DNA of 64,000 nt from [Clostridium] symbiosum (GTDB lineage Bacteria; Bacillota; Clostridia; Lachnospirales; Lachnospiraceae). The stretch spans positions 2,908,001-2,972,000 of the forward strand of contig CP143946.1 in the NCBI GenBank assembly GCA_036419695.1, written 5' to 3'. Under the pieces are notes generated by a model. The model was not told where the DNA came from. It searched no databases and was given only the letters and a program-made list of their open reading frames with translations. Positions 33,960-43,682 of the stretch are shown piece after piece. Position 1 is the stretch's first letter. Each line of letters opens with the position of its first letter. The position numbers were made by a program, and so were the translations under genes.

Positions 33960-35237
33960 CTATATTTCTTTGTATAACCAATTTTTCAGATAAAACTCTT
34001 TGCGTTCCTTAAAATCTTCATTTTTCACCTGCAGACCGGGGCAGGTGAGGATGTCGCAGACGGTCTTCATCACAATCTCTGCCGTGTGTAAATAGGCATT
34101 TTCTTCATCCACAATCGCAAAATCGCTGCTGTGGATCCGCCCTCTTATCCCTGAAAAGCCAAACTGGACCGCCGGGAGCAGATATCCCAGATCCCCGATA
34201 TCGCCGGAAGCTCCGGATACCACATTTTTAATAATTTTCTCTTCGGGGCAAATCTCCCGCATATGGCGGTAAATAATCTCATTCAGCTCTTTGGACTGTT
34301 TGAGCGGCATATATCCCGTCCTGTTTTCAATCCGGCACGACAAGCCGAGGGCTGCCGCAGAATGCACGGCGCAGAGGTCGAATTTCTCCCCCGCGTCCAG
34401 AAGAGCCGCAAGCGTGTTGGCCCTGACATAGGTTTCCAGGACCGCCTTCTCCGGGATAATATTGACGCTGCCTCCGCACTCCGTAATGACGGGATGGATC
34501 TGAAGGCCCGCGTCCGCTGGGAACTGATCTTTCATATAGGCAACGGCATCCATACAGAGACTCGCTCCGTGAAGTGCATTGCGCCCCATATGCGCGGCCG
34601 CGCCCGAGTGGGATGCCTGTCCGGTAAAAACGGCCTTTTTTACCATAAAACCGGCCAGGGTGGAGTTAACGTCAAAGAGCGTTTCCGTCTCCCCATTGAC
34701 ATGCATGGTCAGGACACAGTCGACATCGTCGAACACTCCCTGTTCTATCATGTTCTGTTTTCCGGAAAAATAATTGATTTTTCCTTCTTCTTTTAATTTT
34801 TGTCTGTAGTCAAACTCTATAAACTCCTCAGCCGGGGCGGCGATAAAACTGATACGCCCTCCCGTCTCCTCCGCTATGTTTAAATCCTTCAGCATCTTGA
34901 GGACGCCGGCCATAACGGCGGTCTGGATACTATGGCCGCAGGAATGGCAGGGATAACTCTTCTCTCCGTCGTTCACCACCAGAGCGTCCATATCGGCCAC
35001 CAGGGCGATATGGTATCCGTCCCCCGAGCCAATCGTTGCCAAAATCCCCGTCAGACAGAGATCCGGGCGGCAGGGAATCCCGTGTCCACGCAAAAAAGAA
35101 GTGAGAATCTGATTCGATTCCACTTCTTTAAAACCGGGCTCCGGGCAGCTAAAAAGCTCCCGTCCCAGCTTTATCAGTCCGTCTTTATTCTGCTGAATTT
35201 CCCTGTTGATTTCTATATAAAGGTCTTGTCTTTCCAT
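33960..35237 (-). CDS. M20-family amidohydrolase/peptidase
   Basis: Protein of 425 residues in the M20D aminoacylase/amidohydrolase family. Conserved features are LIKLGRELFSCPEPGFKE (about 22-39), ALVADMDALV (metal Asp), CHSCGHSIQTAVMAG (metal His region), PAEEF (catalytic Glu) and GQASHSGAAAHMGRNALHG in the dimerisation/lid domain. Substrates are usually N-acyl amino acids, amides or p-aminobenzoyl-glutamate; nothing nearby decides. It is 100 bases upstream of deoD in the same direction and may be in the same transcript. Confidence 0.8.
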   Translation of the reverse strand: MERQDLYIEINREIQQNKDGLIKLGRELFSCPEPGFKEVESNQILTSFLRGHGIPCRPDLCLTGILATIGSGDGYHIALVADMDALVVNDGEKSYPCHSCGHSIQTAVMAGVLKMLKDLNIAEETGGRISFIAAPAEEFIEFDYRQKLKEEGKINYFSGKQNMIEQGVFDDVDCVLTMHVNGETETLFDVNSTLAGFMVKKAVFTGQASHSGAAAHMGRNALHGASLCMDAVAYMKDQFPADAGLQIHPVITECGGSVNIIPEKAVLETYVRANTLAALLDAGEKFDLCAVHSAAALGLSCRIENRTGYMPLKQSKELNEIIYRHMREICPEEKIIKNVVSGASGDIGDLGYLLPAVQFGFSGIRGRIHSSDFAIVDEENAYLHTAEIVMKTVCDILTCPGLQVKNEDFKERKEFYLKNWLYKEI

Positions 35238-35327
35238 CCTGTCACTTTCCGGCAGAAGCCAACGCGTAATTTTGCTATTTTATTTAATAAATTTATCATG
35301 ATTGGGGAAAAAAGTCAAATGCTGTAG

Positions 35328-35492
35328 TTGAAAAGTGAGAACGCCGACGCAGGGTGGAGTAATGAATTATCGCCATCCGGCGCCCGGTTCCTGCAGCTAA
35401 ACTAATACCTCCCATAAAGATCGAAATAGCTGCACGCCCTCTCTTCCCCGGCATGCAGCTATCCACTATTTATTCATTTTTCCACTTTTCAA
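35328..35492. repeat. 165-bp inverted-repeat-ended intergenic element
   Basis: TTGAAAAGTG (35328-35337) and CACTTTTCAA (35483-35492) are perfect 10-bp inverted ends. Inside are GAGAACGCCGACGC, resembling the left end of the large element, and three occurrences of TGCAGCTA or its complement. The remaining gap from 35238 to 35626 shows no gene or terminator that I can support. Confidence 0.45.
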
Positions 35493-35626
35493 TCTTCAAA
35501 GCGCTGACCAAGATCTCCTGCAAAAATCCACGGGACTGTCTAAAAATCACATTTACATCTGCCTGAAAACCGGTAAAAATTTTGCTGCCGAAGAATCTGC
35601 CGGAGAACCTTATAGAGCACCCATGC

Positions 35627-37060
35627 TTAGAAAACCTGTTTCAGCACATAGGATTTCTCCTGCATCATCTCACGGAGCGTGCCGGCTATCCCTTCTCTCC
35701 CGATCCCGCTCTTTTTATATCCGCCGAACGGCATCTCCGAGGATCGGAAATCACTGGCCCCGTTGATGACCACGCCTCCGCACTGCATCCGGCCGGCTGC
35801 CGACATGGCTGTTTTGATATCTTTTGAGAAGACAGCTCCCATCAGGCCATAGCAGGACTGATTTGCGATCGCAATCGCCTCGTCCATCGTCTGAAACGGG
35901 ATAATCGGAAATACGGGACCGAATATCTCCAGATCCCTGGCAATATCCATCTCTTTCGTGACGCCGGTCAGAACAGTCGGAGGGAAATATACCTCGTCAT
36001 AGACTTTCCCGCCCAGGACGCAGGATGCCCCCTGGCTTACCGTGTAAGCCACCTGTTCTTCCACCTGTCTGGCCGCGCTTCGGCTGATCATGCAGCCCTC
36101 GTCCAGCTCCGGGTCCATCGGATCGCCGATCTTTACTTTCTTCAGGGCTTCCACCAGTTTCCGGGTGAATTCCTGCTCCACCAGGTGATGGACGATGAAA
36201 CGCTTGCTGGCGCAGCAGGTCTGGCCGCAGTTTCCCATACGCCCGAAAACGGCTTCTGACACGGCCAGATTGAGATCCGCATCCTCGTTGACGATAAAAG
36301 CGTCGTTGCCCCCAAGCTCGAGAAAGACTCTCGTCAGGTTTTTAGCTGCTCTCCGATACGTCTCCACCCCCGCCTGGTTACTGCCGGTCAATGAAACCGC
36401 CGCAATCCTTGGATCTGAGACGAGTTTTTCTCCGATCAGTCCACCCCGCCCAGTTACCACCTGAGCTGCCTTCGGCGGCACGCCCGCCTCATGAAGCAGT
36501 TCCACCAGCCTGATGATGGTGAGCGGACAGTCCGTCGGCGGCTTTATGATAACCGCGTTACCGGCGGCCAGAGCAGGCGCGGCCTTCTCCGCATACAAGT
36601 CCACCGGAAAATTGAAGGGCACCAGGCAGACCACAACTCCCAGCGGTTCCCAGCGCGTAAATACCAGGTCCCTGGAATCACTGGTCATCTGGTTGCCCCC
36701 CGGCAGCGTTTCTCCATAAAGATGGGCCGCTTTCTCCGCATATCCGGTAAACAGGGCGTGGACTGCATCCAATTCCATCTCTGTATTCTTTATATTTTTT
36801 CCGTTCTCCCTGCACAAGAGCTCCTGAAGCTCTTTCCGGTGCTCCTCCACGAGCGCCGCATAGCGGTAGAGAATCCGGTTCCGTTCTAAAATCGTCTTGG
36901 AGGACCATTCTGAAAATCCTTCCGTCGCCGACTGTAATGCCAAATCGAGTTCCGCTTCCGTCGCTGCGGGAACCGTGTCAATCACTTCATTCGTCGCCGG
37001 ATTCAGAATCTCGATCCGGTTGCTGCCTGCCGCCTTTTTTCCGCCAATTAACATTTCCAT
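35627..37060 (-). CDS. NAD(P)-dependent aldehyde dehydrogenase
   Basis: Protein of 477 residues of the ALDH superfamily. VPFNFPVDLYAEKAAPALAA (cofactor-site region, about 139-158), LELGGNDAFIV (catalytic Glu, about 247-257) and GQTCCASKRF (catalytic Cys near 280) are in place, and EIFGPVFPI is present. The closest known groups are lactaldehyde/glycolaldehyde and succinic-semialdehyde dehydrogenases. It is the last gene of the sugar/polyol operon, 42 bases after deoR, and is thus likely to oxidise the aldehyde released by the operon aldolase. The ATG at 37060 is placed by AAGGGG nine bases upstream. Confidence 0.88.
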   Translation of the reverse strand: MEMLIGGKKAAGSNRIEILNPATNEVIDTVPAATEAELDLALQSATEGFSEWSSKTILERNRILYRYAALVEEHRKELQELLCRENGKNIKNTEMELDAVHALFTGYAEKAAHLYGETLPGGNQMTSDSRDLVFTRWEPLGVVVCLVPFNFPVDLYAEKAAPALAAGNAVIIKPPTDCPLTIIRLVELLHEAGVPPKAAQVVTGRGGLIGEKLVSDPRIAAVSLTGSNQAGVETYRRAAKNLTRVFLELGGNDAFIVNEDADLNLAVSEAVFGRMGNCGQTCCASKRFIVHHLVEQEFTRKLVEALKKVKIGDPMDPELDEGCMISRSAARQVEEQVAYTVSQGASCVLGGKVYDEVYFPPTVLTGVTKEMDIARDLEIFGPVFPIIPFQTMDEAIAIANQSCYGLMGAVFSKDIKTAMSAAGRMQCGGVVINGASDFRSSEMPFGGYKKSGIGREGIAGTLREMMQEKSYVLKQVF

Positions 37061-37102
37061 TGATAAAAACCCCTTCCGTTTATTGGCCAAAAGGGCAATT
37101 TT

Positions 37103-37888
37103 CTACTCCTCTGCAAACACAATATTCACTTTGGCAGATAACTCCTTAAATATCTCTTCCGGAAGGCCGCGATCTGTGATCAGGCCGTCAAAGCGCTCCC
37201 AGGCGGCGTATTCAACCAGCGCATTGTTCATAAATTTGCTGCTGTCTGAGACAATATAACTTCTCCCGGCGCTCTCCATCATCTTCCACTTGGCGTGCGC
37301 CTCCGGAAAGTTCTCCACACAGGGACCGCGGGACGTGCTGAGGGCGCTGGCGCCGATAAACGCGATATCCGCCTGGATTCCCGCCAGGCACAGATCCACC
37401 CACTGCCCTACGGCGGCCAGGTTGGACGGGTAAACCTCCCCTCCCAGCGCCAGTACATTTACTTTATTTTCTGCCAGACGAATCGCCGCTGTCAGGCTGT
37501 TTGTCACTACCGTTATGTTTTTCTTTGCGAGCAGTTCCTCCGCAAGCCAGTATGTTGTGCTGCCGGAGTCCAGGATCACTGTGCTGTTGTCTGATACCAG
37601 GTTCACAGCGGCCCGGGCGATTGCCCTCTTGGAGCTTATGTTTCGTTCCATTCTGCGATTGAGAAACACATTGCTTCCCGTAAAATAATTATCTACTACG
37701 ACCGCGCCTCCGTGGGTCTTGCGCGCGACTCCGCGCTGCTCCAGCGCGATCAGATCTTTTCTTGCAGTTTCGGATGACACATGAAATTCATTTACTATCG
37801 TACTGATCTTGATATGACCGTCGGCCACCAGCATCTGAGTAATCTGTGCCTGCCGTTTTTCTGCTAATATTCGAGCCAAAAGTTTCAT
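37103..37888 (-). CDS. DeoR-family sugar-phosphate-responsive regulator
   Basis: Protein of 261 residues. The N-terminal DeoR helix-turn-helix (RQAQITQMLVADGHIKISTI then VSSETARKDLIALEQRGVAR, about residues 13-57) is followed by a sugar-phosphate-binding domain with ILDSGSTTYWLAEELL and FIGASALSTSRGPCVENFPE. Such regulators are usually repressors released by a phosphorylated sugar of the operon they sit in. It lies within the operon between the aldolase and the aldehyde dehydrogenase. The paired ACTTGCGAT boxes in the operon promoter are a likely target (inference). Confidence 0.88.
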   Translation of the reverse strand: MKLLARILAEKRQAQITQMLVADGHIKISTIVNEFHVSSETARKDLIALEQRGVARKTHGGAVVVDNYFTGSNVFLNRRMERNISSKRAIARAAVNLVSDNSTVILDSGSTTYWLAEELLAKKNITVVTNSLTAAIRLAENKVNVLALGGEVYPSNLAAVGQWVDLCLAGIQADIAFIGASALSTSRGPCVENFPEAHAKWKMMESAGRSYIVSDSSKFMNNALVEYAAWERFDGLITDRGLPEEIFKELSAKVNIVFAEE

Positions 37889-37989
37889 CACCCTTCGTCA
37901 CAACATCATTTTTAATTGCATATTATTGTTGTTTATTTTATCATGAAGCCGTAGCGAGAGTCAATGATTCTGGGAAATTCTGGAGCCAC

Positions 37990-38841
37990 CTATGCTCTTT
38001 TGTCTCCTCCGCAGGTCCGGATCCATTCCCTCACCTCTTTTTTGATTCCCTCTTTTACCGTCCCTATCAGGTCGATGATAAAAGCATTTTCCCCGAACCG
38101 CTCCAGCTCTGCTTTCATTCCGTTCATATAGGCGCTGGCAATGCACGTTCCCACGTTTACCTTGCAGATCCCCTCCGCGATACAGCGGCGCACATCTTCT
38201 CCGGCGATTCCCGTCCCTCCGTGGAGAACCAGCGGAATGCTGATCGCCCGGTGGATCTCCTGCAGCCGCTCAAAGCTCAGATGAGGTTCCCCCTCATAAT
38301 AGCCATGGGCTGTCCCGATGCCGACCGCCAGGGTATCCACCCCCGTCTCTTCCACCAGACGGACACAGTCCGCCACCCGGGCAAGATAATCGTCTCCCTC
38401 ATATCCGCCCTCATATCCGACGCCCTTAATCCGCCCTATCTCCGCCTCTACGATACTGCCTCTGGCATGGGCATATTCGGCCACCTCTTTCACTGCGGCG
38501 ATGTTTTTTTCCAGCGGCAAAGCCGAGGCGTCCAGCATGACCGAGGGGAAGCCGCAGTCTACCGCTGCTTTACAAACCTGGACGTCCTGGCAGTGATCCA
38601 GGTGCAGAATGACCGGAACATCCGAGCGCTCCGCCATCTCTCTCCCGAGCGCCGCATAGATCTCCAGTGGAAGCTGCGTAAAATTCTCAGGATGGATTGC
38701 CACCATCACGGGTGCCCTAAGCTCCTGCGCCGCCGCCGTTACCGCGCTCATATCCCAGACATCCGCACAGTTAAACGCGTTCAGCGCGTAGCAGCCCTCC
38801 TTCGCTCTGCGAAACAATTCTTTTACTCCGCACTGATTCAT
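37990..38841 (-). CDS. Class II ketose-bisphosphate aldolase
   Basis: Zinc-dependent aldolase of 283 residues in the FbaA/GatY/KbaY/IolJ family. HLDHCQD (metal His and catalytic Asp, about 78-84), SIVEAEIGRI, GTAHGYYEG (zinc His) and LVLHGGTGI plus KVNVGTCIA (phosphate binding) are all present. It cleaves a ketose phosphate to DHAP and an aldehyde; short DHAP aldolases of this family vary in substrate. Its ATG overlaps the stop of the dehydrogenase gene (ATGA). With the kinase and aldehyde dehydrogenase of the same operon it suggests cleavage of a ketose-1-phosphate. Confidence 0.88.
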   Translation of the reverse strand: MNQCGVKELFRRAKEGCYALNAFNCADVWDMSAVTAAAQELRAPVMVAIHPENFTQLPLEIYAALGREMAERSDVPVILHLDHCQDVQVCKAAVDCGFPSVMLDASALPLEKNIAAVKEVAEYAHARGSIVEAEIGRIKGVGYEGGYEGDDYLARVADCVRLVEETGVDTLAVGIGTAHGYYEGEPHLSFERLQEIHRAISIPLVLHGGTGIAGEDVRRCIAEGICKVNVGTCIASAYMNGMKAELERFGENAFIIDLIGTVKEGIKKEVREWIRTCGGDKRA

Positions 38842-39926
38842 AATTTTTCTCCCCTTCCCCGCGCATTCGGCGTCATCACCACTTTGATCGCTGACGGATC
38901 ATGGACTGCAGCGGCGTATGCCTCGTCCCACTTTTCTAATGCAAATTTATGAGTTACCACACCTTCCGTCGCGATTAGTCCTCTGTCTATCCCGGCAATA
39001 ACCGCCTCGAAACAGCCCGGCCCCAGATGGGAGCCCAGAACATCGATCTCCTTCCCATCCCCGATGATATTCCAGTCGGCCATGATGTCCTTTGCAAATA
39101 TACCGAACTGGACGTAACGGCCCAGGCTTCGGACAGCCTTCAACCCCTGCCTGACGCTGGCCTCGCTTCCCGCGGCCTCCAGATAGACATCGCAGCCGTA
39201 GCCGTCCGTCCGTTTCAGGATCTCCTCTGCGACATTGCACTGGGACGGATCCAGGACCAGATCCGCGCCGAATTTTTCAGCCAGGGCGCGCCGGTTTTCT
39301 CTCAAATCCAGGCCGATGATAAGCTTTGGGATAGCCAGGCGGGCCATCGTCACCATACCGAGCCCAATCGCTCCCAATCCACTCACGACTACGACGTCCT
39401 CGTGGCGGATTCCCGCCCGCTCCACGGCGTGCATACTGCATGCGTACGGCTCGATTAGAGCCGCCTGCTCCACTGTAAAATGCTTTGGGATATGGTGATT
39501 GATTCCCCGGCGGTGAATCCGCATATACTGGGCAAATCCCCCTTCCGCCTCCCTCTGGAATCCGTACATTTTTAGATTCTGGCACATCCAATACTGGCCA
39601 TTCTTACAAAACCGGCACTCCTTGCAGGGGATGATCTGCTCCGAAATCATCAGTTCCCCCAGTTCATAATCCGTTACGTTCTCTCCCTTTTTGACGATTT
39701 CACCGTAGAACTCATGTCCCGCCGTGACAGGCGTCTCGATAAACCGCTCCTCGGGCGGCGCGTTCCACTCGTGGCCGCCTGCAAAATTTTTCAGATCCGA
39801 ACCGCAGATGCCGCAGCCCAGAACCCGGATGACCATTTCATCTTCCCGGCAGGAGGGAACCGGCCGTTCCTCCAGCCGCATATCCATCGGCCCATACAGG
39901 CGCAGCGCTTTCATCCTATCTTCCAT
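38838..39926 (-). CDS. Zinc-dependent medium-chain (polyol) dehydrogenase 1
   Basis: Protein of 362 residues of the sorbitol/threonine dehydrogenase group. CGICGSDLKN (catalytic zinc Cys) and TAGHEF supply the catalytic zinc ligands; CKECRFCKNGQYWMC is the structural zinc site; GLGAIGLGMVTMA is the Rossmann dinucleotide motif. It probably oxidises a polyol or sugar alcohol to a ketose, or a sugar acid at a secondary alcohol. GGAGG seven bases upstream fixes the ATG at 39926, 14 codons into the longest frame. Its stop overlaps the aldolase start. Confidence 0.87.
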   Translation of the reverse strand: MEDRMKALRLYGPMDMRLEERPVPSCREDEMVIRVLGCGICGSDLKNFAGGHEWNAPPEERFIETPVTAGHEFYGEIVKKGENVTDYELGELMISEQIIPCKECRFCKNGQYWMCQNLKMYGFQREAEGGFAQYMRIHRRGINHHIPKHFTVEQAALIEPYACSMHAVERAGIRHEDVVVVSGLGAIGLGMVTMARLAIPKLIIGLDLRENRRALAEKFGADLVLDPSQCNVAEEILKRTDGYGCDVYLEAAGSEASVRQGLKAVRSLGRYVQFGIFAKDIMADWNIIGDGKEIDVLGSHLGPGCFEAVIAGIDRGLIATEGVVTHKFALEKWDEAYAAAVHDPSAIKVVMTPNARGRGEKL

Positions 39927-40010
39927 ATGACTTCCTCCCATTTCCATACGCCTTTTTACTTCAGGCACTTTCCTATTCCTACGCGCACCTACCTTTTTCC
40001 TCGCGCCTCC

Positions 40011-41163
40011 TTATTCTCTCCCCGGATAAACAATCCCTTTCATATAGCCGTCAAAAGAGGAGGCGGCCATCGTCTTCGCCAGCCCTTTAAGCCCGCAGGA
40101 ATAGGTAAAGAGCTGCTCCAGTTTTTCCTTCCGGTCACACAGAATCCGGAATGCCTTGTGGAAGGCATGGGGGGGTGTTTACCGTCATCCCAATCAGCGT
40201 GGCATGTTTTGCGCAGAGATCCGCAAAGGGATCAAAGGTTACGGGGGACGGTTTCATAGCGTTCCCGCACTCCACCAGCGTCCCCAGGCGCTTCATGAGG
40301 TGAATCCCGTCGCAGAAGGCCTGCCCGGTCCCCACACACTGGAAGACCACATCCGCCCCTCTGCCTCCTGTCAGTTCTCCGATTTTCTCCTTCCGCTCTT
40401 CCAGGCTCTGGGTCTTGTAATTCAGCAGTAAATCAGCCTCAGCCATTTGGCCGCACATCTCAAGCCGCTTCTTCCGGCCGCCGGCCACCACGATCCTGCC
40501 AGTCCCCAGCATCCGTAGATAAAAAGCAGTCAGAGCCCCGATCGGCCCGTCCCCGATGACCAGAGCCGTCCTGGTCTCATCCAGGCAGTTTTCCATGGTG
40601 CCGGGGCAGCGCATGGCCAGTTCCACCGTCCTGACCGCCACCGCCAGAGGATCCAAAAGAACTGCTCTCTCGGCCGGCATGGACTCCGGTACTTTCCACA
40701 GATACGTCCCCGGATAGATATACATATATTCCGAGAAACCGCCGGTCAGGGCCGGCTCCCCTGACCGGCGCTCATAATCGCCTGCCCCCTGATAGGGGAA
40801 CCAGTCGCCGTAGCCGAAGGGCTTCTCGCAGACGGAATAGGCGCCGTTTCCGTAGTCCAGGCAGTTAGCGCAATGTCCGCAGGTGACCGTCGGATAGAGG
40901 ACAATCCGGTCTCCCGTTTTTAGCGGTCCTCCATAAATGTACATTGCGTCATTTGCCCGTCCTCCCATCTCCACTATCGTCCCGGTCACTTCGTGTCCCA
41001 GCACGACGGGAAACGGCGGCGTCTCCGTGCTGATGTGGAGATCCGAGCCGCAGATTCCGGCTGCCTCCACCCGGATCAGGATTCCGTCTTGCTCTACCCG
41101 GGGCATTGGAACTTCCTGGATGTCAAACTGCCGGTTTCCACGAAAAACCGATGTCTTAAGCAT
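40011..41163 (-). pseudogene. Zinc-dependent medium-chain dehydrogenase 2, frameshifted
   Basis: The frame from ATG 41163 encodes a second polyol dehydrogenase (CGSDLHISTE, LGHEVTG, CGHCANCLDY zinc residues; VIGDGPIGALTAF Rossmann motif) but ends after 342 residues with PPCLPQGIPDSV. At 40169-40175 there is a run of seven C (minus strand). Removing one C restores a frame that runs on to a TAA at 40011-40013 and gives a typical dehydrogenase C-terminus (AFHKAFRILCDRKEKL... SSFDGYMKGIVYPGRE), about 383 residues in all. This is a true frameshift, a phase-variable tract, a slippage-rescued gene or a sequencing error. The front of the gene overlaps the end of the permease gene. Confidence 0.85.
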
Positions 41164-42106
41164 GTTTTTTCACCAGCCCTTTCTGAACATTATTCACCGC
41201 CACCGCAAAGAGCAGGACGATTCCTTTAACCAGCCACTGTGTATATTCGGTCAAATCCAGCATAACCATACCGTTGGACAGAATTCCCATAATCAGAACG
41301 CCGGCCACCACATTGACGATACGGCCTTCGCCGCCCATCAGGCTGACTCCGCTTAAGACGGAAGCCGTGATGGCATCCATCTCAAAACCAACCCCCACCG
41401 ACGGCTGGCCCGAATTGACGCGGGAAGCCATGATAATGCCGGCAACCGCCGCCAAGGTGCTGCATGCGATATAGCAGATCATCTGCACTCTTGTGGTGTT
41501 AATGCCGGATAAACGCGCGGCCTCCTGGTTCCCTCCGACCGCATAAATGTGACGTCCAAAATACGTTTTTTCCAGAAGCACAAAACCGAGGATAAATACG
41601 GCCACCATAATGCAGAGCGGCACCGGGATTTTACCGATATACCCCTGTCCGAATACCCGGAAGCTGTCGGGCAGGCCGTAGATCGGAATCCCTCCCGTCA
41701 GAAGGTAGGCAGCGCCTTTGGCAATGGTCTGCATGGCCATCGTTCCGATCATAGCCGGGATTTTAAAATATGTACACATAAAGCCGTTGACGGCGCCGCA
41801 GCACGCGCCCACCATCAGTGTGATGATCACGGCCAGCCAGATCGGCAGCTGCCCCTGCACCACTAATTTGGTACAGACCACCCCGGTAAACGCACACATC
41901 GTTCCCACCGAAATATCGATTCCACCGACCAGGAGAAGGATGGTCATTCCCACGGCCGCTATACCGGTCATGGAAACCTGCCGCCCCACGCTCAGAAGAT
42001 TGGACGAGCTGAAGAAATTATCCGCCGTCAGCGCAAAAAACAGGATCTCCGCAGCCAGGATGATAAACACGCTGATCGTTGACAATTGTATTTTTTTACC
42101 TTTCAA
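41156..42106 (-). CDS. Ribose-type sugar ABC permease
   Basis: Permease of 316 residues of the RbsC/AraH family with about 9 hydrophobic segments; GIAAVGMTILLLVGGIDISV (about 49-68) is the highly conserved family segment, and AVGGNQEAARLSGINT is its cytoplasmic loop. The start is a TTG (42104-42106) overlapping the TGA of the ATPase gene, with GGTGG upstream, a coupled start. It ends inside dehydrogenase 2. Confidence 0.9.
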   Translation of the reverse strand: MKGKKIQLSTISVFIILAAEILFFALTADNFFSSSNLLSVGRQVSMTGIAAVGMTILLLVGGIDISVGTMCAFTGVVCTKLVVQGQLPIWLAVIITLMVGACCGAVNGFMCTYFKIPAMIGTMAMQTIAKGAAYLLTGGIPIYGLPDSFRVFGQGYIGKIPVPLCIMVAVFILGFVLLEKTYFGRHIYAVGGNQEAARLSGINTTRVQMICYIACSTLAAVAGIIMASRVNSGQPSVGVGFEMDAITASVLSGVSLMGGEGRIVNVVAGVLIMGILSNGMVMLDLTEYTQWLVKGIVLLFAVAVNNVQKGLVKKHA

Positions 42107-43617
42107 GATTCCACCCCCAAACTATTTTCCCTGCTTCCGCCGGAAGCAAGTTCCAATATTGCACTCTGCGTCACCTCTGAACCGCTCAGGAAGCCGCTCA
42201 ACCGCCCTTCGTGCATCACCATAATTCGATCGCTCATCCCAATCAGCTCCGGAAGCTCGGAGGATATCATGATAATCGCCTTTCCTTCCCTGCGCAGATT
42301 TGCCATCAGCTGGTAAATCTCCTGCTTCGCCCCCACGTCTATGCCGCGGGTCGGTTCGTCAAATATCATGATATTGCAGTTAGCCGCCAGCCATTTGGAG
42401 AGCACCACCTTCTGCTGGTTTCCACCGGAGAGATGGTCGGTCAACTGTGCGTCGGACGGGGTCTTAATCTCCAGAGCATGAATGTATTGATCAATCAGTT
42501 TCTGCTCCTTCCCCCTCTGTACCATCATAAACCGGCTTAAAGATTTTACCCTGGTGAGCGAGATATTGTTCCGTACACTCAGGTGCAGGTGAATTCCCTG
42601 CCCCTTTCTATCCTCCGGAATCAGGCAGATACCCGCCCGGATCGCATCGGACGGCGTCCGGATCGGGACCGGCCGGCCATGCACTGAAATCTCTCCCAAA
42701 GTCCGGACATCCGCTCCGAAAACCGCCCTGGCAATCTCGGTGCGCCCGGCTCCCACCAACCCGGCAAAGCCGAGTATTTCTCCTGCGCGGACTTCAAATG
42801 ACACATCTTTTAATTTGCCGGTCGTCAGATGGGAAACCTGAAGCGCCGTCTCCCCTGTACAGCTATCCCCTTTTTCAGGGTAGCTCTCTCCCAGCTCCCG
42901 GCCCACCATCAGGCTGACTAATTCCCTGCGGGTGGTCTCGGCCGTATTCAGGGTGCGGATCACGCGGCCGTCGCACATAACTGTTACTTTCTCCGCCAGC
43001 TCAAAGAGCTCCTCGATTCTGTGCGAAATATAGATAATCGTGATTCCCTGGCGTTTCAGATCCCGGATGATCTCGAACAGGACGCCGACCTCCTGCCCTG
43101 TCAGAGGAGCCGTCGGCTCGTCCATGATCAGGATTTTTGCATTTTCATAGATGGCTTTCCCGATCTCCACCAGCTGCTGATAGGCGATGCTGAGTTCCCC
43201 CACCGGCCGCGCCGGATCCAGGGAAACCTTCAGTCGGTCGAAAACTTCTTTCGTCCGCCGGATCATCTCGCTGCGCTTCAGCATGATCCCATTTCGGATT
43301 TCTTTCCCCAGAAACAGATTTTCATATACGCTCAATGCCGGAACCAGATTGAATTCCTGATAGATAATGCCGATCCCGGCCTTCTTTGCTTCCGATGGGG
43401 TGAACCCCTGATACTGCCGTCCGTCTATGTAGATCTCTCCGCTGTCCGCTCCATAGGCGCCCGACAGGATTTTACACAGAGTTGATTTTCCCGCCCCGTT
43501 CTCTCCCAGAAGAGCGTGAACCTCACCCGGATAAAACTCGATGCTGGCGTCGTTTAGCGCTTTCACCCCCGGAAATGTTTTGGTCAGATTTCTGACCGTC
43601 AAACTTGGAACCGCCAC
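42103..43617 (-). CDS. Sugar ABC transporter ATPase (two NBDs)
   Basis: Protein of 504 residues of the RbsA/XylG type. NBD1 has LLGENGAGKSTL (about 34-45), a Walker B LIMDEPTAPL and HRIEELFELAEK. NBD2 has GLVGAGRTEIARAVFG, HLSGGNQQKVVLSKWLAANC and IMIFDEPTRGID. Translation starts at GTG 43617, with GGAGG eight bases upstream; an ATG in between is out of frame. It is coupled to the TTG-initiated permease. Confidence 0.92.
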   Translation of the reverse strand: MAVPSLTVRNLTKTFPGVKALNDASIEFYPGEVHALLGENGAGKSTLCKILSGAYGADSGEIYIDGRQYQGFTPSEAKKAGIGIIYQEFNLVPALSVYENLFLGKEIRNGIMLKRSEMIRRTKEVFDRLKVSLDPARPVGELSIAYQQLVEIGKAIYENAKILIMDEPTAPLTGQEVGVLFEIIRDLKRQGITIIYISHRIEELFELAEKVTVMCDGRVIRTLNTAETTRRELVSLMVGRELGESYPEKGDSCTGETALQVSHLTTGKLKDVSFEVRAGEILGFAGLVGAGRTEIARAVFGADVRTLGEISVHGRPVPIRTPSDAIRAGICLIPEDRKGQGIHLHLSVRNNISLTRVKSLSRFMMVQRGKEQKLIDQYIHALEIKTPSDAQLTDHLSGGNQQKVVLSKWLAANCNIMIFDEPTRGIDVGAKQEIYQLMANLRREGKAIIMISSELPELIGMSDRIMVMHEGRLSGFLSGSEVTQSAILELASGGSRENSLGVES

Positions 43618-43682
43618 ATTTTCACCTCCCTATGACGAGGTATGGACGACAGACCGCCTTCCATACCTCTCTTCCTTGCAGG

